This document shows, one piece after another, positions 41,408 through 49,579 of a stretch of DNA of 64,000 nucleotides (positions are counted from its first letter, which is position 1; the number at the start of each line of letters is the position of its first letter). The DNA comes from Clostridia bacterium. Lineage in GTDB: Bacteria; Bacillota; Clostridia; Oscillospirales; Butyricicoccaceae. The stretch lies in assembly GCA_021205365.1 (NCBI GenBank), contig JAJPXP010000019.1, forward strand, positions 1 through 64,000, read 5' to 3'. Under the pieces are notes generated by a model. That model was not told the origin of the DNA. It searched no databases and saw only the letters and a program-made list of their open reading frames with translations. Made by a program: the position numbers and the translations under genes.

Positions 41408-42433
41408 ATGGCAAATTTAAAGTTTGGCGTAGTAGGTTGCGGCCGTATTGGTAAGCTGCATATCAACAACCTGCTGAATAGCATCGAAGGCGCTGAGGTT
41501 GTAGCAGCAGCTGATCCGATGCTGGACAAGTCCGGCGCACGTGAGTGGCTGGCAGCAAGAGGTATCACCAATGTTTCCACCAATTATATGGATGTTGTTA
41601 CCAGCCCGGATGTAGACGTGGTCATGGTTTGCTCTTCCACGGATACCCATTGCGAGGTTTCTATGGAAGCAGTAAAGGCTGGCAAGGACGTATTCTGTGA
41701 GAAGCCGATTGATTATGATATCGACAAGATCAAGGCGCTGCTGGCTCTGGTAGAAGAGAAGGGCGTGAAGTTCCAGGTTGGCTTCAACCGCCGTTTTGAC
41801 CATAACCACAAGGCAGTTGCTGATGCCGTAAAGGCTGGCAAGATTGGTGATCCGCACTATATCAATGTATCTTCCCGTGATCCGGAGCCACCTCCGGCAT
41901 CCTATGTCGCAGTTTCCGGCGGTATTTTCTATGATATGATGATCCATGACTTTGATATGGTTCGTTATCTGTCCGGTTCTGAGGCTGTTGAAATTTCTGC
42001 GGTTGGTTCCTGCCTGGTTAACCCGAACCTGCAGGAAGAGTCCGGCATTCCGGATGTTGATACGGCAGTTGTTACCATGAAGCTGGCAAACGGCGCTATC
42101 GCTACCATCAACAACTCCCGTCAGGCAGTTTATGGCTACGATCAGCGTGTAGAAGTATTTGGTTCCAAGGGCATGGCAGCAGATCAGAATGATTTGAATT
42201 CGACTGCTACCATCACTACGGTTGACGGTTCTGTTTCCGAGAAGCCGAAGTGGTTCTTCCTGGAGCGTTACAATGATGCATTCATTGAGCAGGTCAAGTA
42301 TTTCATCGACTCCATCGTAAATGACAAGCCGACGGTTGTTGGCGCTTATGATGGCCTGCGTCCGGTACTGATGGCTGCAGCAGCTACTGAGTCCTGCCGC
42401 AATGGTGGCGTTTGGGTTAAGGTTGCTGAATAA
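41408..42433 (+). CDS. iolG: Inositol 2-dehydrogenase
   Basis: IolG oxidises myo-inositol to 2-keto-myo-inositol with NAD, the first step of catabolism. The Gfo/Idh/MocA fold begins G-V-V-G-C-G-R-I-G (about 7-15). E-K-P-I near residue 97 has the catalytic Lys, and G-I-F-Y-D-M-M-I-H-D-F-D near 170-181 supplies the catalytic Asp and His. N-S-R-Q-A-V-Y-G-Y-D-Q-R-V-E near residue 238 is typical of inositol dehydrogenases. Length 341 is normal. AAGGAGAG precedes the ATG. It ends at a perfect terminator, closing the iolE-iolG unit. Confidence 0.92.
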   Translation: MANLKFGVVGCGRIGKLHINNLLNSIEGAEVVAAADPMLDKSGAREWLAARGITNVSTNYMDVVTSPDVDVVMVCSSTDTHCEVSMEAVKAGKDVFCEKPIDYDIDKIKALLALVEEKGVKFQVGFNRRFDHNHKAVADAVKAGKIGDPHYINVSSRDPEPPPASYVAVSGGIFYDMMIHDFDMVRYLSGSEAVEISAVGSCLVNPNLQEESGIPDVDTAVVTMKLANGAIATINNSRQAVYGYDQRVEVFGSKGMAADQNDLNSTATITTVDGSVSEKPKWFFLERYNDAFIEQVKYFIDSIVNDKPTVVGAYDGLRPVLMAAAATESCRNGGVWVKVAE

Positions 42434-42466
42434 TTTCCAAATTTGCCTTGCAAAAGCAAAATAGAG

Positions 42467-42498
42467 AAGGCGTCCTGCTCACGCAGGACGCCTTTTTT
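42467..42498 (+). terminator. Intrinsic terminator of iolE-iolG
   Basis: AAGGCGTCCTGC pairs perfectly with GCAGGACGCCTT around TCAC, followed by TTTT. Confidence 0.95.
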
Positions 42499-42543
42499 GT
42501 GCGTATCATATCGCCGCTTTGCGGTAGCTGCTGGCGGCTGTGT

Positions 42544-43176
42544 TTAATTAATATCCTTGAGCATTTCCAGAGATTCTTTCGCCCAGTTCAGGTCAATGGT
42601 CAAAAATCCGTTGCTTGGGGTATACAAATATTCCCGGACATCATGCGCTAGCTTTTGATAGGTTGTCGGCGGCAGGCGCAGATACTGCTCGGCACCATCT
42701 GGATGTACCAGAACAAAGACGAACCGTCCGGAAGTATCAATGCTGTGGAAAACCACATCAACGACATCTACATTGTCCCGGGTCAATTGCATAATCAGGA
42801 TCAACTTAGTCATTTCCAGCGCCCGGTCATCCAGATGACGTTCGAGTACATTGACTTTTTCACGAAATTCGTTTGGCGTATGGGTTGTGCGTAAGGTATA
42901 ATGATTGAGTTGGGAAAAATCTGTGGTTTTATCCTGAATTTCACCATCCGGCGCAAACCAGATCATAAATTCATTTGCCACATCATGGTATAAACATGGA
43001 TGCAGTACCAGAGAAGTTTTATTACAATTGGGACAGGTCCATTCAAAAACAGATAAATCTTCTACACGGCGGCGCGCATCCGGGTCCTGTGCAACATTGA
43101 TGCTGGTCCACATCGTCAGCGGGCCATCTTCCCCACACTGTGGACAGGTAAATATATTATTCTGGGATTCAGCCAT
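42544..43176 (-). CDS. CpXC domain protein
   Basis: This 210-residue protein starts at 43176 (GAAAGGA ahead). It carries two Cys pairs: C-P-Q-C-G near residue 11 and C-P-N-C-N near residue 50, which probably bind one zinc. This is the CpXC family seen in Firmicutes, of unknown function. The rest is mixed alpha/beta with a conserved-looking Y-L-R-L-P-P stretch. It diverges from the cupin gene 34 nt away. A longer reading upstream to 43305 lies antisense to the cupin and is not used. Confidence 0.8.
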   Translation of the reverse strand: MAESQNNIFTCPQCGEDGPLTMWTSINVAQDPDARRRVEDLSVFEWTCPNCNKTSLVLHPCLYHDVANEFMIWFAPDGEIQDKTTDFSQLNHYTLRTTHTPNEFREKVNVLERHLDDRALEMTKLILIMQLTRDNVDVVDVVFHSIDTSGRFVFVLVHPDGAEQYLRLPPTTYQKLAHDVREYLYTPSNGFLTIDLNWAKESLEMLKDIN

Positions 43177-43210
43177 AACAAAAAATCCTTTCATTCGGAG
43201 GTTAACGGAT

Positions 43211-43510
43211 ATGAATGTATTTGAACTACCGGGAAGATTACCGGAAGAAGAACTGACAGAAATTTTACTGGATGGGGCGACACGGATCGAACGGATCGTG
43301 TCCAATGGTCAGACGTCTGACTGGTACGATCAGGAAGAGGATGAATGGGTCTGCATCCTTTCCGGTGAAGGGGAACTGGAATATGCAGATGGCAGCCATC
43401 AGCGTTTACATGCAGGTGATACAGCATGGCTTCCAGCGCATATGCGTCATCGTGTGAGCTATACCAGTGAAAAATGTATCTGGTTGTGTATATTCCGTCC
43501 GGCAGAATAA
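43211..43510 (+). CDS. Small cupin-fold protein
   Basis: This 99-residue single-domain cupin starts at 43211, nine bases after GGAGG. The cupin turn is visible as W-V-C-I-L-S-G-E-G-E-L, and H-A-G-D-T-A-W-L-P-A-H-M-R-H-R-V, which holds the metal-binding His residues of motif 2. Small cupins of this type are often found near sugar genes, but a substrate cannot be assigned. It is divergent from the CpXC gene and converges on the HD gene, whose stop lies one base away. Confidence 0.8.
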   Translation: MNVFELPGRLPEEELTEILLDGATRIERIVSNGQTSDWYDQEEDEWVCILSGEGELEYADGSHQRLHAGDTAWLPAHMRHRVSYTSEKCIWLCIFRPAE

Positions 43511-43511
43511 A

Positions 43512-44021
43512 TCAGTTGATATCTGGCAGGTAATGCAGCTTTAATAAAGCCTTACCTGTTTTGGTGGCTGCAATATTATCATAAAAATGTTCAATCTGCT
43601 GACGGGTATATGGTTCTTCCCATGCATTGACTAGAAAATCTGCTTCCAGCAGAATCAGATGATCTATACCATCAATTGGATGATAAACATGATGGTGTGC
43701 GATCAGCCAGCAGATACGTTCCACGTCTGCCTCGGGCAGGGCAAATGGCTGCAGGATTTCGCGGGCAACGGCAGGCCCTTCGATCTGCTGATATTTGCCG
43801 GAGCTGGAACCGTGGATATGTTCTGCGTTATGGATGCCGATATCGTGAAGAGCGGCGGCAGTTTCGAGAATAAACCGCGTATGTTCATCCACCTGCTCTG
43901 CTTCTGCGATCATGCGGGAATAATTGTGGACTTTTAACAGATGATGATTGCGTGCAGGGTCATCGCCGTTATAGGCGCACGCTGCAAAGAGAATTTTGGA
44001 TACAGTGCTGTAGCTGTCCAT
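43512..44021 (-). CDS. HD-domain phosphohydrolase
   Basis: This 169-residue protein has the HD signature: K-V-H-N-Y-S-R near residue 30, A-A-L-H-D-I-G-I-H-N near 57-66, and later L-I-A-H-H-H and L-L-E-A-D-F-L, together supplying the His/Asp metal ligands. HD enzymes hydrolyse nucleotide phosphates or cyclic di-nucleotides. This one is the small stand-alone type, possibly a nucleotidase. The stop is one base from the cupin stop (convergent). Confidence 0.85.
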   Translation of the reverse strand: MDSYSTVSKILFAACAYNGDDPARNHHLLKVHNYSRMIAEAEQVDEHTRFILETAAALHDIGIHNAEHIHGSSSGKYQQIEGPAVAREILQPFALPEADVERICWLIAHHHVYHPIDGIDHLILLEADFLVNAWEEPYTRQQIEHFYDNIAATKTGKALLKLHYLPDIN

Positions 44022-44118
44022 GGGATAGGACTCCTTTTTGTTTGCATTATGTCATATATTGCATGTCTGAACAGGCCACTTGAAGAAGGCAGCAGGCTGG
44101 CTGACGTAAAAAGTCAGA

Positions 44119-44150
44119 ATCCCCGATTGGAGCGACAATCGGGGATTTTT
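44119..44150. terminator. Intrinsic terminator between the HD and yebC genes
   Basis: AATCCCCGATT pairs with AATCGGGGATT; T-rich sequence follows on both strands, more strongly on plus. It should stop yebC transcripts on minus. Confidence 0.75.
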
Positions 44151-44179
44151 GTCTTGATTCAAACAGCGGGGAGCGGAAA

Positions 44180-44917
44180 TTAACCTTCGTAATCGTCCTC
44201 GTTCTCCCAGTTGTGCCACACGTGCTGTACGTCGTCGTTCTCTTCGAGGTTGTCCAGAAGCTTGCGCATCTGTGCCATATCCTCTTCCTTCTCCAGTGTG
44301 ATGGTGTTGGACGGAACCATCTGGATTTCTGCCTGAGCAAATTCAAAGCCGGATTCCTCCAGAGCAACACGGACTGTGGAAAAATCCTCCGGGGAAGTAT
44401 AGATCTGGAAGCAATCCTCATCTGCCTGGAAATCGTCAGCGCCTGCATCCAGAGCAACCATCATGGTTTCATCCTCATCCAGATCACCGCGCTCAATGAT
44501 GATAACGCCCTTCTGCTCGAACTGCCAGGATACACAGCCGGCGTTGCCGAGGCCTGCGCCATACTTATCAAAATAGTGGCGTACATCAGCTACTGTACGA
44601 TTGCGGTTGTCCGTCAGCGTTTCACAGATGACAGCAATACCGGACGGGCCATAGCCTTCGTAAGTATTCGCTTCGTAGCTTACGTTGCTCTGGTTGCCCT
44701 TGTCAAGCATACGCTTGATATTATCATTCGGGACGTTATTTGCCTTAGCCTCTGCAATGCAGTCACGCAGCTTGGCATTGTTATCCGGATTGTTAGAGCC
44801 GCCTTCCTTGATTGCCACAGCCATTTTACGGCCAATCTTGGTAAAGATAGCAGCTTTTTTTGCGTCATTTGCGCCCTTTCTCTTGGCGATATTATTCCAT
44901 TTAGAATGTCCAGACAT
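44180..44917 (-). CDS. YebC/PmpR-family protein (TACO1-like)
   Basis: This 245-residue protein is a clear YebC: M-S-G-H-S-K-W-N-N-I at the start, K-G-A-N-D-A-K-K-A, and G-Y-G-P-S-G-I-A-V-I near residue 90. The three-domain layout is complete. Members act as transcription regulators or, as shown more recently, relieve ribosome stalling at proline stretches. A GGAGGT site precedes the ATG. It has its own promoter and terminator. Confidence 0.95.
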   Translation of the reverse strand: MSGHSKWNNIAKRKGANDAKKAAIFTKIGRKMAVAIKEGGSNNPDNNAKLRDCIAEAKANNVPNDNIKRMLDKGNQSNVSYEANTYEGYGPSGIAVICETLTDNRNRTVADVRHYFDKYGAGLGNAGCVSWQFEQKGVIIIERGDLDEDETMMVALDAGADDFQADEDCFQIYTSPEDFSTVRVALEESGFEFAQAEIQMVPSNTITLEKEEDMAQMRKLLDNLEENDDVQHVWHNWENEDDYEG

Positions 44918-44987
44918 TGGGTAGTACCTCCATATGATATCAAAATCATCATAATTTTTATAAAATATACGTTGTATTCAACATCTA

Positions 44988-45016
44988 ATTATATCAAATG
45001 TATGTACGCTTGACAA
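44988..45016 (-). promoter_or_regulatory. Promoter of yebC
   Basis: On the minus strand TTGTCA (45011-45016) and TATAAT (44988-44993) are spaced 17 nt, about 70 nt before the start codon. Confidence 0.8.
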
Positions 45017-45058
45017 CCTCTGATTTTTAGAAAGAAAACTTTGTGCTGAAAAAACACC

Positions 45059-45087
45059 GTATATTTCCAGTTGATTCGTCCATACTA
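45059..45087 (+). promoter_or_regulatory. Sigma-G-like (forespore) promoter of the Asn/Gln-repeat gene
   Basis: GTATA at 45059-45063 and CATACTA at 45081-45087 are spaced 17 nt and match the sigma-F/sigma-G pattern (GNATA, then CATNNTA). The start codon lies 28 nt beyond. No sigma-A promoter is visible there. Confidence 0.6.
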
Positions 45088-45115
45088 AGGGCAAAAGGAA
45101 ACGAGGTGATTGTAA

Positions 45116-45358
45116 ATGTCTCAGAATCAGAACCAGCAGAATTCCCAGAACCGGAACAACCAGAATTCCCAGAATCAGAACCAGCAGAATTCTCAGAACC
45201 GAAACAACCAGAATTCCCAGAACCAGAACAATCAGAATTCTCAGAACAGCTGGAATTGTGACAATTCCCAGCAGTCTCAGCAGAATGCGCAGAATTGCCA
45301 TAAGCAGGGAAAGAATCAGAAGAACAGCCGTAACAAGAACAATTCTTCTGCATTCTAA
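45116..45358 (+). CDS. Asn/Gln-rich repeat protein, candidate spore protein
   Basis: This 80-residue hydrophilic protein is about two thirds Asn, Gln and Ser. Residues 2-45 consist of short repeats of the type N-Q-N-Q-Q-N-S-Q-N-R-N-N, visible at DNA level as near-copies about 30 nt long. A less repetitive tail with one Trp and two Cys (W-N-C-D, N-C-H-K) ends in a Lys-rich basic stretch. GAGGTG before the ATG and a sigma-G-like promoter support expression. Composition resembles gamma-type SASP (SspE), which also uses Asn/Gln repeats, though there is no clear homology. It ends at a terminator shared with mini-RNase III. Confidence 0.72.
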   Translation: MSQNQNQQNSQNRNNQNSQNQNQQNSQNRNNQNSQNQNNQNSQNSWNCDNSQQSQQNAQNCHKQGKNQKNSRNKNNSSAF

Positions 45359-45371
45359 GCAAACAAAAAAT

Positions 45372-45405
45372 GAGGAAGACCACCCGTATGGATGGTTTTC
45401 CTCGT
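45372..45405. terminator. Bidirectional terminator between the Asn/Gln-repeat gene and mrnC
   Basis: GAGGAAGACCA and TGGTTTTCCTC form a stem of about 13 bp with one mismatch; both strands end T-rich (plus CGTTCC, minus TTTTTTG). Confidence 0.65.
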
Positions 45406-45411
45406 TCCATT

Positions 45412-45837
45412 TTAATGCTGTTTTGCCCACTTCTGCGCAGCTGGCAGCAGGACCGCGAACAGCTCATTTAAACGGTCATATCCGCCCTTTAAATATAGCC
45501 AGCCAAAGAGCGCTTCCACAGCGGTGGCCAGTGCATATTCCCCAGGAGAAGAGGATTTTGGAACGGTTTTCGGCTTGGCGTTGCGCCCGTGGCGGAAGAC
45601 CGCCTGTTCTTCTTCGGTTAACAGGGGGACGATGGCATGTGCGCCAGCGGCCTGTGCACCGGCACAGACCAGATGGATGGTTTCCCGATGTAAATTACGG
45701 CTGGTGACCAAACCGGAGCGAATCAGATAGCCGCGGGCCATGATTTCGTATACGCTGTCGCCCATATGGGCAAGGGCAAGGGAGCTGCATTGCTTTAATG
45801 CATGCTCGTCCATGATTGGATGGAAAAAGTCAGTCAT
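45412..45837 (-). CDS. mrnC: Mini-ribonuclease III
   Basis: Mini-III is the RNase III domain without an RNA-binding domain; in Firmicutes it matures 23S rRNA. The 141-residue protein has the catalytic start L-A-H-M-G-D-S-V-Y-E (about residues 22-31) with the acidic pair, and a late Y-A-L-A-T-A-V-E-A-L-F-G-W-L-Y. Start ATG at 45837 follows AAAGG; the frame remains open two codons further upstream. It is often encoded with cysS in Firmicutes, but here it stands alone. Confidence 0.9.
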   Translation of the reverse strand: MTDFFHPIMDEHALKQCSSLALAHMGDSVYEIMARGYLIRSGLVTSRNLHRETIHLVCAGAQAAGAHAIVPLLTEEEQAVFRHGRNAKPKTVPKSSSPGEYALATAVEALFGWLYLKGGYDRLNELFAVLLPAAQKWAKQH

Positions 45838-45843
45838 AATCAA

Positions 45844-46152
45844 ATAAACCTTTCGTTCCGGTAAATATGCTATAGAAATAGACAGATAAACCGGAAAATT
45901 TTTTCAATGTTCACAAAAAGATATTCCATTTTCGTGAGAAACAGGGTATAATAAAGGGGAAATAAAACATCTGTTGCAAATCATTTTCTGATGGATTGTT
46001 TTCTGGCGGATCACAAAAGAAATTCCATTTATGTGTGCTGAAATTTTTTGCAGTATACAGTATTTTATGTATTCGCATTTCATTATAGCGCATTTGCGCC
46101 GGATTGCAAGTAAATGGTGCAATGTGGTTTTTTAGGAAGGACGAAAAGTACG
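45844..46152. other. AT-rich gap before trx, no gene
   Basis: No gene seen. A TATAAT at 45947-45952, reading plus, has a poor -35. Short frames on minus have no start site. It probably carries the thioredoxin promoter. Confidence 0.45.
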
Positions 46153-46479
46153 ATGGCAATTCTACATATCACGGATGAAAATTTTGAAGAAGAAGTATTG
46201 AAGGCGTCTGTTCCGGTTTTGATTGATTACTGGGCAGATTGGTGCGGGCCATGCCGTATGCTGGCGCCGACTATTGAAGAATTGGAAAAGGAATACCGTG
46301 GAAAAATTCATGTTTGCAAAATTGACATCGATCAGCAGCCTACGCTGGCGCTGACGCACAGAATTATGTCAATCCCAACCATCTGTATTTATGTGCATGG
46401 CAAGGAAGTCAAGCGTCTGATCGGCCTGCAGGATAAGCCAGAGCTTGTGGAGGCAATTGAAGAAGCACGGAAAGCCTGA
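46153..46479 (+). CDS. trxA: Thioredoxin
   Basis: This is a single-domain thioredoxin of 108 residues, reducing protein disulfides in the cytoplasm. The active site W-C-G-P-C lies at residues 30-34 with Cys31 and Cys34, and the cis-Pro loop S-I-P-T-I is near residue 76. ATG at 46153 follows AGGAAGGA at a long spacing of about 11; a frame open to 46114 adds no known part. No thioredoxin reductase is encoded nearby. Confidence 0.95.
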   Translation: MAILHITDENFEEEVLKASVPVLIDYWADWCGPCRMLAPTIEELEKEYRGKIHVCKIDIDQQPTLALTHRIMSIPTICIYVHGKEVKRLIGLQDKPELVEAIEEARKA

Positions 46480-46726
46480 CATTGTTTGGATAAATGAAGA
46501 GGAGCAGAAGCAATCGATAGGAAATCAAATCGGTTGCTTCTTTTTTTGAACGGTCAGGGGCAGGTATGGCGGCGGCATCTGCGATGAGGTGGAATATCCA
46601 TACCGGGTATTTCAATAAAAGTTTACAGCTTGTACACAGAGAACCGCTTGTATTTTAGATTTCCGTATGTTTTAATAAAAGACATAGAAAGGCATATATT
46701 TCTATTTTCAGAGGGGGTTGGCTGAC

Positions 46727-47812
46727 GTGGGCAGATCAGGCGGAGGCGGCGGTGGCAGCTTCGGCGGAGGCGGTGGCTTCAGCGGAGGCGGACACGGCGG
46801 CGGTTTCAGTGGAGGAGGACGCAGTGGCGGTGGCTTCGGCGGATTTAGCGGGAGCGGACGCAGCGGAGGAGGCTTTGGCGGCCCATCACATGGCGGCCCA
46901 GGCTTCGGCGGACCACCTCCCAGATATGACAATGATTTGGGCCGTATGATATATGGCGGCATGATGTACGAAATGGGCAGACGCAGCAATAGAAATAACG
47001 GCGGCGGTGGCGGAAGGCCGCCCCGAAATGATAGAAACAACAGCGGATGCCTGACGGTAGCGTTGTTTGCCTTTATTGCTGTATTGGTTATTGTTTTTGT
47101 GTCTGTAATGGTTGGCGCAGCAGACAGCGGTGATATTACCAAATCAACGGTAGAACGCAAGGCATTGCCGGCCGGCTCGGTAACGGAGACCGCGTACTAT
47201 ACCGATGAAGCCGGGTGGATTATTGATTCCGGTGAGCTGACACGCGGCATGAAGTCATTTTACAAGGAAACCGGTGTGCAGCCATATCTGTATATCATCG
47301 AGGATCTGAATGGCGATACCAGCCCGAGCACCAGTGAACTGGAAGATTATGCAGAAGAGCTGTATAACGAATTATTTACCGATCAGGCACATTTTCTGCT
47401 AGTATTCTGCGATGATGGTGTGGGCAGCTATAACTGCGGCTACTGGATTGGCGGGCAGGCATCTGCTGTGTTGGATGATGAAGCAATCCGTATTCTGGCA
47501 GATTATCTCAATACCTATTATTATGGCGATATGAGCGATGAGGAGTTTTTCTCCACCGCCTTTGCAGATGCCGGGGAACGGATTATGACCGTTACCAAAT
47601 CGCCATGGCCGACGGTAATCGTTGTCATTGTTGTGGCAGCCGTGATTGTCATTGTATTGCTGCTGGCATATACATGGTGGAAAAAGGCCAAGGAACAGAA
47701 AAATAAAGAAGCAAAACAGATGGAGGATATCCTGAATACGCCGTTGGAAAAATTCGGCGAAGAGGATGAAGCCGAAAATCTGGCAAAGAAATATCAGTCA
47801 AAGGACGAATAG
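46727..47812 (+). CDS. Gly-rich membrane protein with TPM phosphatase-like domain
   Basis: I choose a GTG start at 46727, nine bases after GAGGGGG (a TTG at 46718 lies too close). The 361-residue protein begins with about 65 residues of Gly/Ser/Arg/Phe repeats (G-G-G-F-S-G type), then a membrane segment (about 110-132). An extracytoplasmic TPM domain (about 155-285, with Q-A-H-F-L-L-V-F-C-D-D-G-V-G) and a second membrane segment (about 295-320) follow, then a charged tail. TPM proteins act in envelope biogenesis or photosystem repair. It is followed 24 nt later by a PspA gene. Confidence 0.82.
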   Translation: MGRSGGGGGGSFGGGGGFSGGGHGGGFSGGGRSGGGFGGFSGSGRSGGGFGGPSHGGPGFGGPPPRYDNDLGRMIYGGMMYEMGRRSNRNNGGGGGRPPRNDRNNSGCLTVALFAFIAVLVIVFVSVMVGAADSGDITKSTVERKALPAGSVTETAYYTDEAGWIIDSGELTRGMKSFYKETGVQPYLYIIEDLNGDTSPSTSELEDYAEELYNELFTDQAHFLLVFCDDGVGSYNCGYWIGGQASAVLDDEAIRILADYLNTYYYGDMSDEEFFSTAFADAGERIMTVTKSPWPTVIVVIVVAAVIVIVLLLAYTWWKKAKEQKNKEAKQMEDILNTPLEKFGEEDEAENLAKKYQSKDE

Positions 47813-47836
47813 CCGGGAAACGGGAGGAACAATATC

Positions 47837-48517
47837 ATGGGTATTCTTTCAAGATTCAGTGAAATTATTCAGGCCAATGTCAATGCAGTTCTCGATAAGA
47901 TGGAAGATCCGTCTAAAATGATCGATCAGTACCTGCGGGAGCTGAGTGACAATCTGGCAGAAGTGAAAAGGGAAACTGCCGGCGTTATGGCAGAAGAAGC
48001 ACGTACCAAGCGTCTGGTAGATGCGAACCAGGCGGAGATTTCCAAATATGAAGAGCTGGCAAAGCAGGCATTAAGGGCAGGCAATGAAGGGGATGCCAAG
48101 GTATTCCTTGCCAAGAAGCAGCAGCTGGAAAGCTCTGGTGCAGGGCTGCAGACGGCATATGCAGCAGCACACGAAAATGCTGTCAAGATGCGCCAGATGC
48201 ATGACAAGCTGGTAGCGGATATTGAAACACTGAAATCCCGCCGTGCTACGATCAAGGCAAAGGTTTCTGTTGCCAAGACGCAGGAGCGTTTAAACAAGAT
48301 CAGTTCTGCATCGGATAAGGCAAACGGCGCAATGAGTGCATTTGACCGTATGGAAGACAAGGCAAATCGTATGCTGGATGAAGCCAATGCGATGGCAGAG
48401 CTGAACACAGAGCCGGTGGATGAAGCGAAGGCATTGGAAGAAAAGTATCGTGCAGGCGCTTCGGATGCATCCGTAGATGCTGAACTGGAAGCTCTGAAAA
48501 AGTCCATGGGGCTGTAA
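47837..48517 (+). CDS. pspA: PspA/IM30-family phage shock protein
   Basis: This 226-residue coiled-coil protein is of the PspA/Vipp1 class, which forms rods and coats damaged membrane to hold the proton gradient. An amphipathic N-terminal helix (M-G-I-L-S-R-F-S-E-I-I-Q-A-N-V) is followed by heptad-rich helices through residue 200. AACGGGAGGA precedes the ATG. It is co-transcribed with the TPM-type gene and ends at a terminator, a pairing seen in other Firmicutes. PspC is encoded far away at 11411-11614. Confidence 0.92.
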   Translation: MGILSRFSEIIQANVNAVLDKMEDPSKMIDQYLRELSDNLAEVKRETAGVMAEEARTKRLVDANQAEISKYEELAKQALRAGNEGDAKVFLAKKQQLESSGAGLQTAYAAAHENAVKMRQMHDKLVADIETLKSRRATIKAKVSVAKTQERLNKISSASDKANGAMSAFDRMEDKANRMLDEANAMAELNTEPVDEAKALEEKYRAGASDASVDAELEALKKSMGL

Positions 48518-48534
48518 TGCAGGAGAACAAATAG

Positions 48535-48568
48535 AAACAGCGGAGGTATTTTGCCTCCGCTGTTTTTT
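48535..48568 (+). terminator. Intrinsic terminator of the TPM-pspA operon
   Basis: AAACAGCGGAGG pairs with CCTCCGCTGTTT, followed by T residues to 48568. Confidence 0.9.
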
Positions 48569-48586
48569 ATGCCCGTGTGGTTTTCC

Positions 48587-49579
48587 TTATTCGCTGAACG
48601 TGATCGAATGATATGTACCATCAAAATACAGATAGAAGTGGTTCGCCTCTGTCGGAGTTTCCGATACTTCAAAGGTCAGATGGGTTGTCACAGTGCTGCC
48701 CGCTTTGATTGTACCGGAATAAACCAGATCATTGTTTGCCTCAAGTACCACGGTACCCAGGTAGCTGAATTGATTCTCCAATGCCAATCCGCTAAAGAGC
48801 GTGCCAACAGGGACATCCTGCGTGCTGTTATTGGACACTTCGATGACAGCATCCAGCATTTTGTTGTCTGTGGTCTGTGGGCTGAGGGAATAGCCGCCGC
48901 CTGCTTCAGAAACAGCCTTGACAGAATCTGTTATTTTCGCAGACTTTAAAGTCAGGGAAATACCGTCCGTGTTGGTCACTGGCGTGCCTTCGGTGAGGGA
49001 ATCTGCTTTTGGAAGCAGATCACCGAGTGCGGCACTGTAAATTTCACTGGATTCCGGCATCATAAAACGGACATCCAAACCAGACCAGGAGATATCTTCC
49101 GGGAAAATCAGACAGTAATGCAGGCGTGCAGATTTCCCACTTGCCAATGTACCGGCGGTTTCCATATCGGTACCATCTTCGGTTTCTGTCAACATGATGC
49201 AGTCACCGTATATATCGTCATCTTCAATACAATAGAAAAGCAGATCTTCCTGCAGATTCAGGTCATCGTCACCGGTGTTTTCTATCGTTGCAATACAGTC
49301 CAGATAAAGATGATCTTCATCGTCATCTGAAGTATATGAAACGACGGAGCTGTCCTCTGCCAGGGTCATCGGAGCTACAGCGCCGTCATAGGAGAGGGAA
49401 ACCAATTCGACCGTAATCGAAGATTTGTTATCTGAGTAGGTTTCGCCCAGAGTAAAGGATGCATCCGGATCCTTTTTCAGCAGCTTTTCAGCGGCATTCT
49501 GCACGATCTCTTCGCCGCAGCCTGTCAGTCCCAACGCCATGCTTGCAGCAAGCAGCAGTGCCAGTAATTTTTTCTTCAT
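48587..49579 (-). CDS. Hypothetical lipoprotein with paired beta-sandwich-like domains
   Basis: This 330-residue protein starts at 49579 with a signal peptide and lipobox L-T-G-C (acyl Cys21). Two segments follow of the type seen in DUF4352/DUF5067 lipoproteins (about 45-190 and 210-330): strands around L-D-C-I-A-T-I-E-N-T-G-D-D-D and A-V-I-E-V-S-N-N-S-T. These resemble Ig-like, extracellular binding folds. Asp-rich loops suggest calcium. AAAGGA lies further from ATG than usual. I do not know a function. Confidence 0.75.
   Translation of the reverse strand: MKKKLLALLLAASMALGLTGCGEEIVQNAAEKLLKKDPDASFTLGETYSDNKSSITVELVSLSYDGAVAPMTLAEDSSVVSYTSDDDEDHLYLDCIATIENTGDDDLNLQEDLLFYCIEDDDIYGDCIMLTETEDGTDMETAGTLASGKSARLHYCLIFPEDISWSGLDVRFMMPESSEIYSAALGDLLPKADSLTEGTPVTNTDGISLTLKSAKITDSVKAVSEAGGGYSLSPQTTDNKMLDAVIEVSNNSTQDVPVGTLFSGLALENQFSYLGTVVLEANNDLVYSGTIKAGSTVTTHLTFEVSETPTEANHFYLYFDGTYHSITFSE

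Noticed and set aside
43177..43305. Upstream extension of the CpXC gene
   Set aside because: It overlaps the divergent cupin gene and lacks a ribosome-binding site; the start at 43176 has one.
45116..45250. CRISPR-like short repeats
   Set aside because: The repeats are coding, contiguous and lack spacers. I saw no CRISPR array in the window.
45043..45261. Acidic repeat frame (S-E-P-A-E-F-P-E type) over the Asn/Gln gene
   Set aside because: Out-of-frame reading of the same DNA repeats; no ribosome-binding site, while the Asn/Gln frame has GAGGTG and a promoter.
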